A stretch of 64,000 nt of DNA, taken from contig JAKFUF010000147.1 of the NCBI GenBank assembly GCA_021732845.1, positions 1 to 64,000 on the forward strand, in the 5' to 3' direction. The position numbers and the translations under genes were made by a program. The stretch is from Planctomycetaceae bacterium. Its GTDB lineage: Bacteria; Planctomycetota; Planctomycetia; Planctomycetales; Planctomycetaceae. Within the stretch, counting starts at the first letter, position 1; each line of letters starts with the position of its first letter. Shown here piece by piece: positions 9,149-20,300 of the stretch. The notes under the pieces were generated by a model. That model saw nothing but the letters and a program-made list of their open reading frames with translations, was not told the DNA's origin and ran no database searches.

Positions 9149-10879
9149 GTGATTTCAGTTTTCTCCCGTCGACTGGCCGCTCCCGTCCTGGCGGCGGCGG
9201 CTTTGATCTTCGCCGCCCAGCCCGTGCTGCAGGCGGCGGAGGCGGTGCCCAACGCGCGGCGGCTGCCAAAATCGGTTCTGGCGCACGTTTCCATCCCGAA
9301 TGTGACGGATCTCAAAACCAAATTTGGCGCAAGCCAGTTTGGAGAACTCGCCGCCGACCCGAGCGTGAAGGAAGTCCGCGCCCAGGTCGAGGCCAAGATC
9401 GCGGAAATCACCGACGGGTTCCTCGATCAACTGGGGATGAAGCTGGAGACGCTGGCGACCCTGCCCCGCGGCGAATTCTCGGTCTCGGTGCTCACGACCA
9501 AGGGCCGCCCGAATGCCGTCCTGATGCTGGAATTTGGGGAAGGCAAAGAGGCGGTCGCCAAGCTGCTGGAGAAGGCCACCGAAGCGCTGGAAGGCGCTGA
9601 AATGGCCCGGACGGAAGACGAGTACGAAGGCACCGACCTGGTGCTGTTCGGCAAGAAAAAATCCGACGATGACAAAGACGCCCCGCAGCGGCAGCCCGCC
9701 GGCTTCTTCGATGCCGTCTGCTGGGCGACCAAGGACACCTCGCTGATCGTCGCCACCTCGCCGGACACCATCAAGGCGGTCCTCAGGAACTGGGACGGCG
9801 AAGAGTCAAACACACTGGCCGAAAACGAAACCTTCGCGTCCATTCTCGAACGCTGCGCCGACAAGGACGGCACGCCGGAAGTCACCTGGTTCGTGGATCC
9901 GATTGGGCTGGTTCGCATCGCCGCCGCGCGCGCTGGGGGCCAGGCAGCCATGGGCCTCGTGGGCATCCCGCTGGTCAATCTTGATCAACTGCGCGGGATG
10001 GGTGGAACGATCGAAATGGGTGGCGAAGAGTTCGACTCTGTCGGCCGCACGCTGGTGGTGATGGACCAGCCTGCCAAGGGAGCAATGCGGCTCTTCCAGT
10101 TCCCCGCGACCAACCAGGCTCCGCCGAAATGGGTCGGTCGCAATGTCATCTCGTATTACACCATCAACTGGGATGTGGAAACAGCCTACAGCGCGGTGGA
10201 ATCGCTGTATGCGACTCTTGCCGGTCTCACCGGGGCGAAGCAGAAGTTCTCCGAGCTGATCGACGAACTGGCCAAGAACCCGGAGTCGGGCAACATCCAC
10301 CTCAAGAAAGATATCGTCGACCAGCTCTCGGGCAAGATTCATGTCGTGGGTGCCAAGGCGACTGAAGCGAACCCGTCCCGCGCCCTGATCGCGCTGGAAT
10401 TGAAGGATCCTGCCGCCTTCGAAAAAGCCTTCGCCAAGATCACTGGTCATCCTGGGTTCCCCAACGATGCCCGCCGCGAGTTCCAAGGGACGGCCCTCTA
10501 CGAAATCAAGTCGGAACAGGTGACCGTCAGCTTCGCCATCGTCCGGCAGCATCTGATGTTCACCACCGACGTCACCCTGCTGGAGCAGGTCATTCGTGGC
10601 GGAGAGGAAGCTCTCGCGGAGGCCCCCGAGTTTCTCCGCGTGAGCAAGAAATTTCCCACGGAAACCTCGTCCACCAGCTTCACCCGGTACGACGAACAAC
10701 TGGCGGCCATGTGGGGCCAACTGCGCTCCAATGAACAGATCAGCGAATTTGGCGTGGACCTCACCAAGCTGCCCCCGTTCGAAACGGTGCGGAAGTACTT
10801 CACCGCCGGCGGCAGCTACATGCTGCCCGACGCCAAGGGCATGCTGTGGGTCAGCTTCACGCTGAAGCGCGGCGAGTAG
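9149..10879 (+). CDS. large secreted protein of unknown function
   Basis: A protein of about 576 residues with a clear signal peptide (SRRLAAPVLAAAALIFAAQPVLQAAEA). The GTG at 9149 is preferred because GAAAGGTG lies just upstream at good spacing; an ATG at 9122 or a TTG at 9110 would only lengthen the N-terminus. No family was recognised. The protein is acidic, alternates short strands and helices, and contains a charged KKKSDDDKDAPQ insert near residue 180. No heme, metal or protease motif was found. A perfect terminator hairpin follows. The upstream protease gene may be co-transcribed. Confidence 0.75.
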   Translation: MISVFSRRLAAPVLAAAALIFAAQPVLQAAEAVPNARRLPKSVLAHVSIPNVTDLKTKFGASQFGELAADPSVKEVRAQVEAKIAEITDGFLDQLGMKLETLATLPRGEFSVSVLTTKGRPNAVLMLEFGEGKEAVAKLLEKATEALEGAEMARTEDEYEGTDLVLFGKKKSDDDKDAPQRQPAGFFDAVCWATKDTSLIVATSPDTIKAVLRNWDGEESNTLAENETFASILERCADKDGTPEVTWFVDPIGLVRIAAARAGGQAAMGLVGIPLVNLDQLRGMGGTIEMGGEEFDSVGRTLVVMDQPAKGAMRLFQFPATNQAPPKWVGRNVISYYTINWDVETAYSAVESLYATLAGLTGAKQKFSELIDELAKNPESGNIHLKKDIVDQLSGKIHVVGAKATEANPSRALIALELKDPAAFEKAFAKITGHPGFPNDARREFQGTALYEIKSEQVTVSFAIVRQHLMFTTDVTLLEQVIRGGEEALAEAPEFLRVSKKFPTETSSTSFTRYDEQLAAMWGQLRSNEQISEFGVDLTKLPPFETVRKYFTAGGSYMLPDAKGMLWVSFTLKRGE

Positions 10880-10912
10880 ACCGCGGGACAGCCACATTCC
10901 GTCAGACCAGCG

Positions 10913-10948
10913 AACAGCACGCCGCTCAATCACGAGCGGCGTGCTGTT
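10913..10948 (+). terminator. rho-independent terminator
   Basis: A perfect 15-bp stem (AACAGCACGCCGCTC with its exact inverse) around a 6-base loop is followed by TTCGTCGT. It begins 34 bases after the stop codon of the preceding gene. The U-tract is short but stem strength and position are convincing. Confidence 0.85.
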
Positions 10949-11067
10949 TTCGTCGTATTACCTCGGCGTCAAACTCACTCACTTCACCACCGAGCGATTG
11001 GAATGGCTCCACGGAGTTCCCAGCATTCACAAATCGCAGTTCCGACATTTCTCGTGTCAGTGACTTA

Positions 11068-11391
11068 GGACCGGACAAAGAATAAAGCACGCTTCAAGAT
11101 GCTAACCGAAGGCCGGTCTTAGGGAACGAAAAGGGGGAACCACGAATTTTCACGAATAAGACGAATGTCACGAATAACAGCGCGCAGGATTCCATCACCC
11201 GCGAAGCCATGCCAGTTGATCATTCGTGATATTCGTAAGATTCGTGAAAATTCGTGGTTGATTTATGACCGTACGATTCCCGCACCGTTTTGCCAGCCCT
11301 GTCGACTTCACCACCAACTTCATTCGCTGTCCTTGATGGCGTTCGCTGCTGGATAGGGAGACAAATGTCACAGTTGTTTTTGCTCCGACCC
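11068..11391 (+). mobile_element. MITE-like element, TTA-flanked, full-length reference copy
   Basis: A non-coding 324-base element with related ends: GGACCGGACAAAGAATAA on the left, and a right end whose inverse reads GGGTCGGAGCAAAAACAA. TTA lies immediately outside both ends (11065-11067 and 11392-11394), as expected for a 3-base target duplication. Inside is a palindrome (11138-11259) with arms AACCACGAATTTTCACGAAT. The same element recurs inverted at 32104-32662 and truncated at 7776. It encodes no transposase, so it would depend on one elsewhere. Confidence 0.8.
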
Positions 11392-11412
11392 TTATCGGTC
11401 GTCCTCACGCAG

Positions 11413-11520
11413 TTTCGTGTTCTTCGTGCCTGTCGTGGTTGTTCCTTCACGGAATGGAATGACGGTCGATATCTCGTTCACTCCGTGAACTGAACCACGA
11501 AAGGCACGAAGAACACGAAA
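11413..11520. repeat. TTTCGTGTTCTTCGTG palindrome
   Basis: 28-base arms at 11413-11440 and 11493-11520 are near-perfect inverse copies (TTTCGTGTTCTTCGTGCC with its inverse, then GTGGTT/AACCAC) separated by about 50 bases. It begins 19 bases after the TTA-flanked element. It is non-coding and no second copy was seen in the window. Confidence 0.75.
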
Positions 11521-11650
11521 AAGTCGAACCTTGAGTCAGGTGCTCTCTGCGAATCAGAAAACGCCGAGTTCAGGGGCGTCGTGCCAGCGTAGTCTGCTGC
11601 ATCTCATCGTCCCGCGGCTCCAAACACCAACGCCGCACCCAAGTCAGTCC

Positions 11651-11775
11651 ATTCGCGTCAATTCGCGTTCATTCGCGGTTCCAACAATTCAACGGGCCGC
11701 CTCAACAGGCTTTCAAGTTTCACGGACCGTTGATCTGCAGGCAGGAACCGCGAATGAACGCGAATTGACGCGAAT
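11651..11775. repeat. ATTCGCGTCAATTCGCG palindrome with perfect 32-base arms
   Basis: Arms at 11651-11682 and 11744-11775 are exact inverse complements, each a series of ATTCGCG units ending in GGTTCC/GGAACC. The 61-base centre is unrelated. Together with the two elements to its left it fills most of the 1,082-base gap between a terminator and the converging ATP-grasp gene. The remainder (11776-11961) is A/T-rich and shows nothing recognisable. Confidence 0.85.
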
Positions 11776-11961
11776 AAGGATTCTTTATTCGGGTCCCGGA
11801 TCAGAACGGACGAGTGTCATGGGATTCCTGGTAACGACATTTTAATGTTCAGTTGTTAATAATAACGTTGACATCTCTATGAAATAGTATATTCCTTTCG
11901 TCGGGCAGATCAGATTTCTGATCATCAAGAGCAGTCGCGAGTCCCGTATTGGGGACAGACT

Positions 11962-14487
11962 CTATTCCCCTGACCGCGGCAGTTGCCGGGTCAGGCCGGC
12001 GTGGATCAGGTAGGTCTTGGTCAGCACGTTGGAGAGTTCGGGCAACTGGGTTCCCAGGCGGACCAGCAGCCGTTCCAAATGGCCGCGGGAACTGCCGCGG
12101 TCGAAGGAGGCCAGGGTTTCCACCTCGGCCAGCCGCAGCGAGGTCAGGGCGGACATCACGATCCGCTGCTCTGGAGTGCGGAACGGGTTGCCGCGGTCGC
12201 GCGGCAACTGTTCGACATGGTCGGCGAGGGCCACGACTTGGAAGGAGATCGCCCGTGGATTGGTCTCGTCCGTGACCAGCAGGTCAATCACGGGAGCCAC
12301 ATGCAGGTTTGAAAGATACCGCGAGCGGTAGGTCATCGAGCTGTCGGCGACTTCCAGCAGGGCTTCCAGAAGCTGCGATTCGTAGGGACTGACCACGACC
12401 AGGGAGCTGCGGAGCAGGCTGATGGTGTGCAGCGCCCGTTCGATGCGGCGGCCCATGTCCAAAAACCGCCAGCCCTGGGTCCGCGTCATGCTCTCGACGC
12501 CCAGACCGCTGAAGGCCGAAAGGTCAATCAGCAGTTCATTGATCATCGCCAGGGCATCGCTGGGCTCGACATGCGGCCGCAGCTTGGGACGCACGAAATC
12601 CTGGTCGATCTGCCGCAGGATGCGCCAACTGTCCACGGAGATGCGGTCGCGGACAATCGACGCGGTGCGGTGCAGCGAGTTCAGTGTCGACCGCAGGCTG
12701 CCGGGCTGGCCCTCGTCAAAGATCGCCGAGGGCAGCTCATATTCCAGGCTGGGCAACTGCTCGCGGATGCCCTCCACGACGAAGCCCGGTTCGATCTGTC
12801 CCTGGTCCGCCAGGCAGCGCAGCAGGGCCGGCATTTCATCGACATTGCTGTAGCCGAGTTCGCTGGTCAGCCGCGTCAAAATGGCGCGCAGCAGCCGGGC
12901 GGCCCCTTCGGCCCGCTCCACATGTCGGCCCAGCCAGAACAGGTTGTCGGCCACGCGGCTCGGCAGTTCGCTCCCAGTACGACGTATTTCCGGCGACTGA
13001 CCAGCCGGCTTCAGCAGGGTGACCGGGGTCACCGGTCCGGCCGACAGCACCCACAGGTCTTTGCTGCCCTCCGCCACCAGCTTAGTGCCATTGGTGGGGC
13101 TGTTGGAGGTCGACATCCGCGCCAGTCCGCCGCACATCGCGGTGTACGTTCCGCCGGAGGCGACCATGTAGGTCCGCACCGCCAGATGCATCGGCCGCAC
13201 GCTGCCGCCTTCGGTGCCGGTCCAAACGGGCGCGGTGGATCGGGCGCGATGTTCCTGCGCGACAAACTGCCCGGGCTGTGCCTGGATTTGTGCCGCCAAT
13301 GCCGCCAGAGCATTACTGGAGAGTTCGCCTCCATAGACCGGCGAAAAGCTCGAGCCGGGGAATGTCGGCCGGATCATCAATTCTGACAAATGGTTCAGTA
13401 CGTACTGCAGCGCATGCTCCTGCCCGCACCACCAGGTGCTGACCGAAGGAATCTTCAATTCTTCGTGCAGCAGCCGCCGGCAGAGGCTGGGGAGAAAGGC
13501 CGAAAACGCAGGTGTCTCCGCCAGTCCCGAGCCCAGCGAATTCGCCACGGCGACATTTCCCGTCCGCACCGCCTGGGCCAGGCCAGGCACGCCAAACAAC
13601 GAGTCCGACTTCAATTCAAGCGGGTCACAATCTTCGTCGTACAGCCGCCGCAGGACGACATCCACCGGCAGCAAGCCGCCCAGCGTCTTCATGTAGACGG
13701 TGTAGTCGCGAACCGTCAGATCCTCGCCTTCCACCAGCGTGTAGCCGAGATACCGGGCGAGGTACGCATCCTCGAAATACGTTTCGCTGCGGGCTCCCGG
13801 GGTCAGCAGCACGATCCGCGGATTGTCGCGGTGCTGCGGAGCCAGTTTTTGCAGCGTTTCGCGGAGGGCGATGAAGTACACCGCCAGCCGCTGCACCTGG
13901 GCGTCGCGAAAGATCTGCGGGAGCATCCGCGAGACGACGATCCGGTTCTCCAGGGCATAGCCCGCTCCGGCTGCCGCCTGCGTGCGGTCCGCCAGCACAC
14001 ACCACCGCCCATCCGCCGAGCGTCCGAGGTCCGTGGCATACAGGTGCAGATACACCCCGTGCGGCACGGAGACCTTGTGAAACCGCCGCAGAAATCCGGG
14101 GTGCCCCAGCACCAGTTCCGGCGGCAGGAGACCTTCGGTCAGCAGCACCTGCGGGCCGTACAGGTCGGCCAGAATCGCATTCAATAGCCGCGCCCGTTGA
14201 ATGAGCCCGGCGGAGAGCGTGTCCCATTCCTGCGAGGCGATCAGAACTGGAATCGGGTCCAGTTCCCAGGGGCGCTCCATCCCGCCGGCGCGGTCGTGGA
14301 CGTTGTAAGCCACGCCGTTTTCGTAAATGATTCGCCGCGCCTGTTCCCAGCGTCGGGCCAGTTCATCGCGCCCCAGCGCGCCGAGCGTTTCGGCAAACTT
14401 GTGCCAGTGCGGCCGGATCCCTTCGGGTCCCACCAATTCATCAAAGGTCTCCAGGGGCGGATGGTAGGCTGAGAAGAAACCGGCCAT
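11962..14487 (-). CDS. circularly permuted ATP-grasp / alpha-E domain fusion protein
   Basis: An 841-residue fusion. Residues 1 to about 480 match the circularly permuted type 2 ATP-grasp domain (DRAGGMERPWELDPIP, LLTPGARSETYFEDAYLARYLG, GNVAVANSLGSGL, the CGQEH segment). The rest is an alpha-helical alpha-E (DUF403) domain starting near LPSRVADNLFWLGRHVERAEG. In many bacteria these are two adjacent genes found with transglutaminase-like proteases and thought to make or modify peptides. The open frame continues 113 residues upstream, but that part includes the gap repeat and is read as non-coding. The start chosen is MAGFFSAYHPP; no good ribosome-binding site precedes it. Confidence 0.88.
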   Translation of the reverse strand: MAGFFSAYHPPLETFDELVGPEGIRPHWHKFAETLGALGRDELARRWEQARRIIYENGVAYNVHDRAGGMERPWELDPIPVLIASQEWDTLSAGLIQRARLLNAILADLYGPQVLLTEGLLPPELVLGHPGFLRRFHKVSVPHGVYLHLYATDLGRSADGRWCVLADRTQAAAGAGYALENRIVVSRMLPQIFRDAQVQRLAVYFIALRETLQKLAPQHRDNPRIVLLTPGARSETYFEDAYLARYLGYTLVEGEDLTVRDYTVYMKTLGGLLPVDVVLRRLYDEDCDPLELKSDSLFGVPGLAQAVRTGNVAVANSLGSGLAETPAFSAFLPSLCRRLLHEELKIPSVSTWWCGQEHALQYVLNHLSELMIRPTFPGSSFSPVYGGELSSNALAALAAQIQAQPGQFVAQEHRARSTAPVWTGTEGGSVRPMHLAVRTYMVASGGTYTAMCGGLARMSTSNSPTNGTKLVAEGSKDLWVLSAGPVTPVTLLKPAGQSPEIRRTGSELPSRVADNLFWLGRHVERAEGAARLLRAILTRLTSELGYSNVDEMPALLRCLADQGQIEPGFVVEGIREQLPSLEYELPSAIFDEGQPGSLRSTLNSLHRTASIVRDRISVDSWRILRQIDQDFVRPKLRPHVEPSDALAMINELLIDLSAFSGLGVESMTRTQGWRFLDMGRRIERALHTISLLRSSLVVVSPYESQLLEALLEVADSSMTYRSRYLSNLHVAPVIDLLVTDETNPRAISFQVVALADHVEQLPRDRGNPFRTPEQRIVMSALTSLRLAEVETLASFDRGSSRGHLERLLVRLGTQLPELSNVLTKTYLIHAGLTRQLPRSGE

Positions 14488-14526
14488 GGAGGAGATTTTC
14501 GATTTTCGATTGTTGATTTTCGATCG
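14488..14526. repeat. short ATTTTCGATTTTCGATT repeat at the ATP-grasp start
   Basis: Directly upstream of the ATP-grasp start codon is a run of GATTTTCGATTTTCGATT-type units. The inverse of this sequence reads AATCGAAAATCGAAAAT. The same unit occurs inside the kinase coding region at 18853-18884. It probably belongs to an interspersed short repeat family of this genome. Confidence 0.6.
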
Positions 14527-14566
14527 GTGTTCACCGATTGCGGTGATAACACGTGCGAAAATCGTC

Positions 14567-14591
14567 GGCTCCGCGAACAGATCGCGGAGCC
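14567..14591 (-). terminator. possible terminator of the superoxide dismutase gene
   Basis: A 10-bp perfect stem (GGCTCCGCGA and its inverse) with a 5-base loop lies 22 bases beyond the sod stop codon on the minus strand. It is followed by a moderately T-rich stretch (GACGATTTTCG). It is weaker than a textbook terminator. Confidence 0.5.
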
Positions 14592-14612
14592 GGGTTGGGT
14601 CAGGTGTGAAAA

Positions 14613-15221
14613 CTACTTGGCGGCGGCGAACCGCTTGGCCACTTCCGCCCAGTTGATCACGTTGTAGAACGCGGTGATGTAGTCGGGGCGGCGGTTCTGG
14701 TAGTTGAGGTAATAGGCGTGTTCCCAGACGTCGAGACCGAGAATCGGGGTGCGGCCTTCGGACAACGGGCTGTCCTGGTTGCCGGTGCTCTCGACGACCA
14801 GCTTGCCCTTGTCGACGGAGAGCCACGCCCAGCCGGAGCCGAAGCGGGTCTGGGCCGCCTTGGTGAACTGCTCCTTGAACGCGGCGAAGGTCCCGAACGC
14901 GGAGGTGATGGCCGCGGCCAGTTCGCCCGTCGGTTCGCCACCGCCACCTGGGCCGATGACGGTCCAGAACAGCGAGTGGTTTGCGTGGCCGCCGCCGTTG
15001 TTGCGGACGGCGGTGCGGATCGATTCGGGTACCGAGGCCAGGTCGCTGACCAGGGCTTCCACCGTCTTGGCGGCGAGAGCGGGATGGGCTTCGAGGGCGG
15101 TGTTGACGTTGTTGATGTACGCCTGATGATGCTTGGTGTGATGGATTTCCATCGTTTTCGCATCAATATGTGGCTCAAGCGCGTTGGTGGCGTATGGCAG
15201 TGGGGGCAATGTGTAAGCCAT
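14613..15221 (-). CDS. sodA: superoxide dismutase, Fe/Mn family
   Basis: A 202-residue Fe/Mn superoxide dismutase that converts superoxide to oxygen and peroxide. Metal ligands by family alignment are His27 (EIHHTKHH), His82 ([10 protein letters not shown]), Asp164 and His168 (DVWEHAYY). The GGHANHS motif and the Gln in GNQDSPL favour the manganese form. There is no signal peptide, so it is cytosolic. The start chosen ([10 protein letters not shown]) is preceded by AAGGAAC; the frame is open 12 residues further upstream. It is transcribed divergently from enolase, with about 200 bases between them. Confidence 0.96.
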   Translation of the reverse strand: MAYTLPPLPYATNALEPHIDAKTMEIHHTKHHQAYINNVNTALEAHPALAAKTVEALVSDLASVPESIRTAVRNNGGGHANHSLFWTVIGPGGGGEPTGELAAAITSAFGTFAAFKEQFTKAAQTRFGSGWAWLSVDKGKLVVESTGNQDSPLSEGRTPILGLDVWEHAYYLNYQNRRPDYITAFYNVINWAEVAKRFAAAK

Positions 15222-15400
15222 GCTGTTCCTTGCTGTAAAATCGAGGCTGGCGATCAAGTTTTCTTCCGACTTCTCCCGGAGTTATAGCCGTTGCGGAATT
15301 GTGCTGCAAAGGACCGTGATGCGGAAGAGGGCGAAAGCTGTGAGCGCGCCGCCCGCGCTTTACACGCTGCCGGGCAGTCGCGAGAATGCCGGGAGTTTGA

Positions 15401-16705
<1,305 letters not shown>

Positions 16706-16910
16706 GGACCGCGGCAAGAATAACTGTCGACTTTTGACAAGCCGTACAGCCAATGAGCCGGAGGGCCTTAGCCGGCCTTAGCCCCCGGTTGGAGGATCAT
16801 TGGAAGACGCCAACGCCACGAACCGGACGCTAACGCGTGCCGGCTGATGAATCTGCACTCAATCGGCGTCCATCCCAAGCAACTTCACCATGTTATTGTT
16901 GCCGCGATCC
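16706..16910 (+). mobile_element. MITE-like element inserted at the enolase stop codon
   Basis: A 205-base non-coding element with terminal inverted repeats GGACCGCGGCAAGAATAAC and, at the right end (inverted), GGATCGCGGCAACAATAAC, matching at 17 of 19. TAA occurs directly outside both ends (16703-16705, the stop codon, and 16911-16913), consistent with a 3-base target duplication. A shorter copy lies inverted at 41143-41316. Relative to that copy this one carries about 31 extra bases, a GGCCTTAGCCGGCC-containing hairpin. Confidence 0.82.
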
Positions 16911-17016
16911 TAAAGCGCGGGAAGAATTTAGCCACGGATTGAACACGGCGCGGGCTTGCCCGAAACCCAACACCGTTGGGCGGAGGATCCTCAGCCGCAA
17001 GGGGGCGAAATTCGAC

Positions 17017-17220
17017 AGCCCAGGGCGAAGTTGGCAACGCCAACCAAGCCCTGGGTGGAATGAACACGAGAGACAGAGCCCCAGCGCCCCAACGGGCCAA
17101 CGGGGCGTCACTCGTGATGTTTCGCCAGCCGTTTGAACGCATCATGCCCCGTCGGGGCTCCCGCCATTGGCGCGGCCAGACTCAGGGCTTCGCCGACATT
17201 CGTCGGCTGCGCCCTGGGCT
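17017..17220. repeat. hairpin cluster bounded by AGCCCAGGGCG inverted ends
   Basis: AGCCCAGGGCG at 17017-17027 returns inverted as CGCCCTGGGCT at 17210-17220. Inside are smaller hairpins around CCAAGCCCTGGG, GCCCCGTCGGGGC and CGCCGACATTCGTCGGC. It lies between the enolase-linked element and the kinase promoter, and nothing in it looks coding. The remaining 158 bases up to the kinase gene are where its promoter should be. Confidence 0.6.
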
Positions 17221-17378
17221 AGCAACCTGACGGTTAGGCGTACGGAGAAAACAACTTCCAGCGCGACTTTTGTCGGTCAAGATTGGCTCTCCCTCGTAAT
17301 TCTGTGTACGATCTTGCAACACAGCTTGAGTGAACGCTGTTTTCGGCGTCCGTTGACTTGCGCATGTCATAAAACACC

Positions 17379-20300
17379 ATGTCGAATGCAGATTTGCCGA
17401 AAAACAGCCCGGAGGCTGCATCGCCCCTGACCGGAAATTCGACCATCGGGGGCCGCCCGGTGGAGCAGCCGACAGCCGATCAGTTGGCGATGACGGGGCA
17501 CCACCCGCGGACCGCCGACAGCATTCTGCCGGTCGACTACTTGCCGGGCACGGTGTTTGGCTCGTACCAGTTGCAGGAGAAATTGGGCGAAGGGGGGATG
17601 GGGGCGGTCTTCAAGGCCACGCATCTGAAGCTCAAGAAGGTGATGGCCCTCAAGATTTTGCCGGTGGAAAAGCTCCGCGGGCCCGAATCGGTGGCTCGCT
17701 TTGAACGCGAAATGGAAGCGGTGGGCCGCGTCGAGCACCCCAACATCGTGCAGGCGTACGATGCCGGTGAAGTCAACGGCATCCACTTCATCTCGATGAA
17801 CTACATTGAGGGGAGCGATCTGTCCCAACTGGTGCGGAAGAAGGGGACGCTGTCAGTCACCAGTGCCAGCAAGGCGGTCCGTTCGGCGGCGCTGGGATTG
17901 GCGGCCGCTCACAACGCAGGCTTGGTGCATCGGGACATCAAGCCCTCCAACCTGCTGGCCGACAAGCAGGGAAAAATTCACATCCTCGACCTGGGTCTGG
18001 CGCTCCTGGGCGATGCACAGTCCGCCAACCGCACCGAACTGACCGCCGCCGGCACCTGTTTCGGCACCCCCGACTACATGGCTCCCGAACAGTGGGACGA
18101 TTCCCACTCGGTCGACGCCCGCAGCGACCTGTACGCCCTCGGCTGCACGCTCCATTTTTTACTGGTGGGCCGGGCTCCGTATGAAACGGACGACTTCAAG
18201 ACCATGATCGGCAAGATGCGGGCCCATCTGGACCGTCCGATTCCCGACCTCAAGGCCGCCCGGCCCACTTTGCCGGAGGGCTTGGTGGCAATCTACACGC
18301 GACTGATGGCGAAGCGGCCCGAGGACCGGATTCAGACGGCGAATGAACTGGCCGATGCGCTCGAACCCTACACGAAGAAGTCCAAATCCACGGATGATCT
18401 GCCGGACCTCGGTGAGCGGTCTGGCGCGAGCCACCGGTCCGGTGGTTCGGCGGGCGGGAGCGGCATCTCCGCGGGTGCCGCGCGGCCCATCAAGGGCGAT
18501 TCGATCTTCAATGACGGCGAGCAGTCGTACAACCAGACGGTGAGCCTCAGCCGCTCGGACCTGCTGCCCGATCCGTTGAGTACCGCCCCGGCCACGCAGC
18601 AGATTTCGATCACGCTGACGCCAACCTCCGCGAGCCGCGCCACCACCAACCCAAGCGTCCCCCGCAAGCCCTTCCCCAAACCGTGGCTCCTCGCCGGTGC
18701 CGCCGTCTTCGTCCTGCTGATGTTGGCCGGAATCATCATCAAGATCACGCAAAAGGACGGCTCGGTCACGGAAATCCCAGTGCCCAAAGGCGCGAAGGTC
18801 GAAGTCACGACGACCAAAAAGCGCAAGATCGCGTCAAACGCGGCCAACAAAACAATTGAAAATCAAAAATCGAAAATCGAAAATGCCGTGGCCCCCTTCG
18901 ACGCGGCGACCGCCTTGAAGCACCAGGAAGCCTGGGCCGCGTATCTGAAGGTGCCGGTGGAATACACGAACAGCATCGGCATCAAGTTCCGCCTGATCCC
19001 GCCCGGGGAGTTCTTGATGGGCAGCACGCCCGAGGAGATTGACGCCGCCTTGAAGGAGGCGTGGGATGACAAGAATGCGCAGGAGTGGATCAAGGCTGAA
19101 GGTCCCCGGCACAAGGTGGTGTTGACGCAGGCGATTTATCTCAGCGTGTACGAGGTGACGCAAAAGGAATGGGGGCATGTGATGAAAACCAATCCATCAC
19201 ATTTCTCGCCCATGGGCATGGGCAAGGAGGCGGTGGCGACCCTAGAAACGGCGCAGCACCCTGTAGAGATGGTGAGCTGGCAAGAAGCGGCGGAATATTG
19301 CTCAAAACTGAGCCAGCAGGAACAGTTGAAGCCGTTTTATTTCCGGGCGGGAGAAACTGTGACCCCGCTAGACGGGACGGGCTACCGGTTGCCAACGGAA
19401 GCGGAGTGGGAATTCGCCTGCCGGGCGGGCACGACCTCCAAATACTGGATTGGCGATACAGACGACGACCTACTGCGCGCGGGGTGGTATGGAACGAATT
19501 CGGGCGGTCGGACGCACGCGGTGGGCGAGTTAAATGCGAATCCGTTTGGTCTGTTCGACGTTCACGGAAATGTTTATGAGTGGGTTCAGGACACGTACGA
19601 CCCGGCATATTACGGGCAGTTTGCGGAAAAAATTGCAGTGGACCCTGCAGGCCCCATTTCGCAGGGCACGGACTGGGTGTTGCGGGGCGGAAATTGGCAC
19701 TTCGGCGCATTGGCCTGTCGTGCGGCGATCCGCCATCGGCGCCCGGGGGACCATGACTACAACCTGGGCTTCCGCCTGGCCTTAACCGTGGACGCCGTTA
19801 AGCAGCTTCAAAAGCCGGAATCCAAGCCCGCGACGGTCGCCTCCTCCACAACCGGCTGGCACGGCTGGCCCGCCGACGCCCCACCCCCCGCCATCGCCCC
19901 GTTCGATGCCGCTCAAGCGCTCAAGCATCAGGAAGCCTGGGCCGCGTACCTGAAGGTACCGGTCGAATACACCAACAGCATCGGCATGAAGTTCCGGCTG
20001 ATCCCGCCCGGTGAATTCATGATGGGGGCAACGAAGGATGAGATCGAATACATGATCAAGGGGCTCATCAATCCAGCGGACCCATGGCAGGAAGTCGCAC
20101 GCAGCGCGGGGCCGCTTCATAAAGTGATCCTCACGCACCCTTATTATCTAGGTAGACACGAAGTCACGCAGTCACAGTTTGCGAACGTTATGGGGCGAAA
20201 TCCATCGCGGTTCGCTGCGAAAGGAGCAGATCCAGAATTGGCCGCCAAAGTCGTGGCGTTGGACACCGCGAACCACCCCGTCGAGTGGGTGACGTGGAAC

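Noticed and set aside
11413-11775. CRISPR array
   Set aside because: The repeats are inverted pairs with arms and a single centre, not regularly spaced direct repeats; no cas genes are present.
12427-13386. Long open frame antisense to the ATP-grasp gene
   Set aside because: It is the complementary shadow of a GC-rich gene, with Arg/Gln/His-rich low-complexity composition and no start signal or domain.
14488-14826. 113-residue N-terminal extension of the ATP-grasp protein frame
   Set aside because: It runs through the short repeat and over the sod gene end, is not family-like, and a normal start exists at 14487.
16837-17136. 99-residue open frame after enolase
   Set aside because: It lies across a MITE-like element and a hairpin cluster; the translation is low-complexity and repeat-derived.
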